A stretch of 64,000 nt of DNA from Taeniopygia guttata (lineage: Eukaryota > Chordata > Aves > Passeriformes > Estrildidae). A model generated the notes under the pieces. That model worked only from the letters and a program-made list of their open reading frames with translations, searched no databases and was not told the origin of the DNA. Below are positions 63,145-64,000 of this stretch, piece by piece (the stretch's first letter is position 1; the number at the start of each line of letters is the position of its first letter). The DNA lies in NCBI RefSeq assembly GCF_048771995.1, contig NC_133026.1:94022501-94086500 (forward strand), read 5' to 3'. Position numbers and translations under genes: made by a program.

Positions 63145-64000
63145 CTGTGGAGAAAGGGTAGAAAAAGGCAACTAAGGAAAACCAAACCTTCTAAAACTTA
63201 CAAATGGGCAAAAAAATCTGGAATTCTCAGTATTGAAAATACTTCTACACTCAATTGACTTTGATTTGATTAGGTGCACAAATCTGGGTGAATCCAGTTC
63301 TAACCTATTCAGAGAAACTAAGATCTTTCTCCTCAACCGTTTATTTCCTGCTGGACTTTGTAGAAGTCTTCAAACATTTTACTGTCATAAATGTCCTCCT
63401 CACTAAGCTCTCACTTCCCAGCACTGTAGAAGACAGAGGTAACCTTGTGCTGTGGACTCTGTTGGGACACTGAAATAGTCAAAAGCCACACAAATTAATG
63501 TGGGGTTTTATTTCACCACAGACAGTGGGCAGGAGGCCTGTAAGTTCAAACATAGAATCTGAAAAAATTGTTGCTGGCAGGAGGAAGCAGCTATGTCAGA
63601 CTGTCTTAAAAACAGGTTAGGGTTAATCCTCTAATGTGTCTCTGTGCAGAACAGAGCTCCACATGGCCCAATTGCATTCTCTGCAACTGTCAAATGACAC
63701 AAACTGAAATACTGAAGTGTTGCTGTACTTCAGGAGCCTTGTGCTAAGAGTCAGAATCCTCACCAAAAGCAGCAGAGGAAAGAAAAGAGAATCACTATTA
63801 CTGAGCTTTTGAATTCCTGTTAGATTAGGAATGTAACAGCCCAGGACAGGAAAGAGCCCATGGCTACAGTAAGGTAAGTTAATTAGAGACTGAGGTTTTT
63901 CAGAGATTAATTCTTTCCTATTGCTTTCCAACAATGAAAAAAAATAGTTTGGATCTTTTGTCAAAAGCTCTGAAAACCGAAGATGATGCTCTAGGTAGCT
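63145..64000 (-). other. CNDP1: Intron upstream of the first visible pseudogene exon
   Basis: The CNDP1-like exons coding for the N-terminal part should lie on the minus strand at higher coordinates. I searched this stretch and found no match; the 113-residue open frame at 63623-63964 has no family similarity. The missing exons are presumably beyond 64000 or lost. Confidence 0.6.

Noticed and set aside
63623..63964. 113-codon minus-strand frame as a possible upstream CNDP1 exon
   Set aside because: No similarity to the N-terminal part of carnosine dipeptidases and no convincing splice sites.
1..64000. CRISPR arrays, tRNA or rRNA genes, bacterial mobile elements
   Set aside because: No regularly spaced repeats, cloverleaf-like A/B boxes or rRNA-like blocks recognised; the window is vertebrate nuclear DNA.

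Overview
This is vertebrate, intron-rich nuclear DNA, most likely from a bird. The evidence is CR1 LINE copies with avian-type 3' ends, an avian-style LTR retroelement remnant, a CpG-island promoter, and the gene order CNDP1-ZNF407 on one strand, as at human 18q22.3. There are no bacterial-type operons, CRISPR arrays or recognisable tRNA/rRNA genes.

Layout, read 5' to 3' along the minus strand from high to low coordinates: (1) 54320-63144 holds nine exon relics of a carnosine dipeptidase 1-like (CNDP1, M20 metallopeptidase) gene. They are collinear and easy to recognise, but carry two in-frame stops, damaged splice donors, an 18-nt deletion and a terminal frameshift, so this looks like a decayed single-copy gene rather than a processed copy. 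Its first exons lie beyond the right edge. (2) About 43-54 kb is intergenic. It carries CR1 fragments, an LTR retroelement remnant with a polypurine tract (minus strand), a second LTR-like block (plus strand) and one exon-like ORF I cannot assign. (3) 41.85-43.1 kb is a strong CpG island with the inferred ZNF407 promoter and non-coding exon 1 (donor after 42600). (4) 17641-42599 is ZNF407 intron 1, about 25 kb, with a 1-kb CR1 and smaller CR1 pieces. (5) 12808-17640 is the giant ZNF407 exon 2, encoding 1596 codons with 15 C2H2 fingers. (6) 6897-12807 is intron 2, with a relic of an ancient L2-like LINE. (7) 6782-6896 is ZNF407 exon 3, which continues the finger array in phase. (8) 1-6781 is the start of the next intron; later ZNF407 exons are off the left edge.

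So one functional gene (ZNF407, a nuclear zinc-finger transcription regulator, partial here) sits downstream of a dead carnosinase gene. The strongest biological observation is that apparent CNDP1 loss. No new multi-gene system is visible; the unassigned exon-like ORF at 44.9-45.2 kb is the best candidate for something undescribed.
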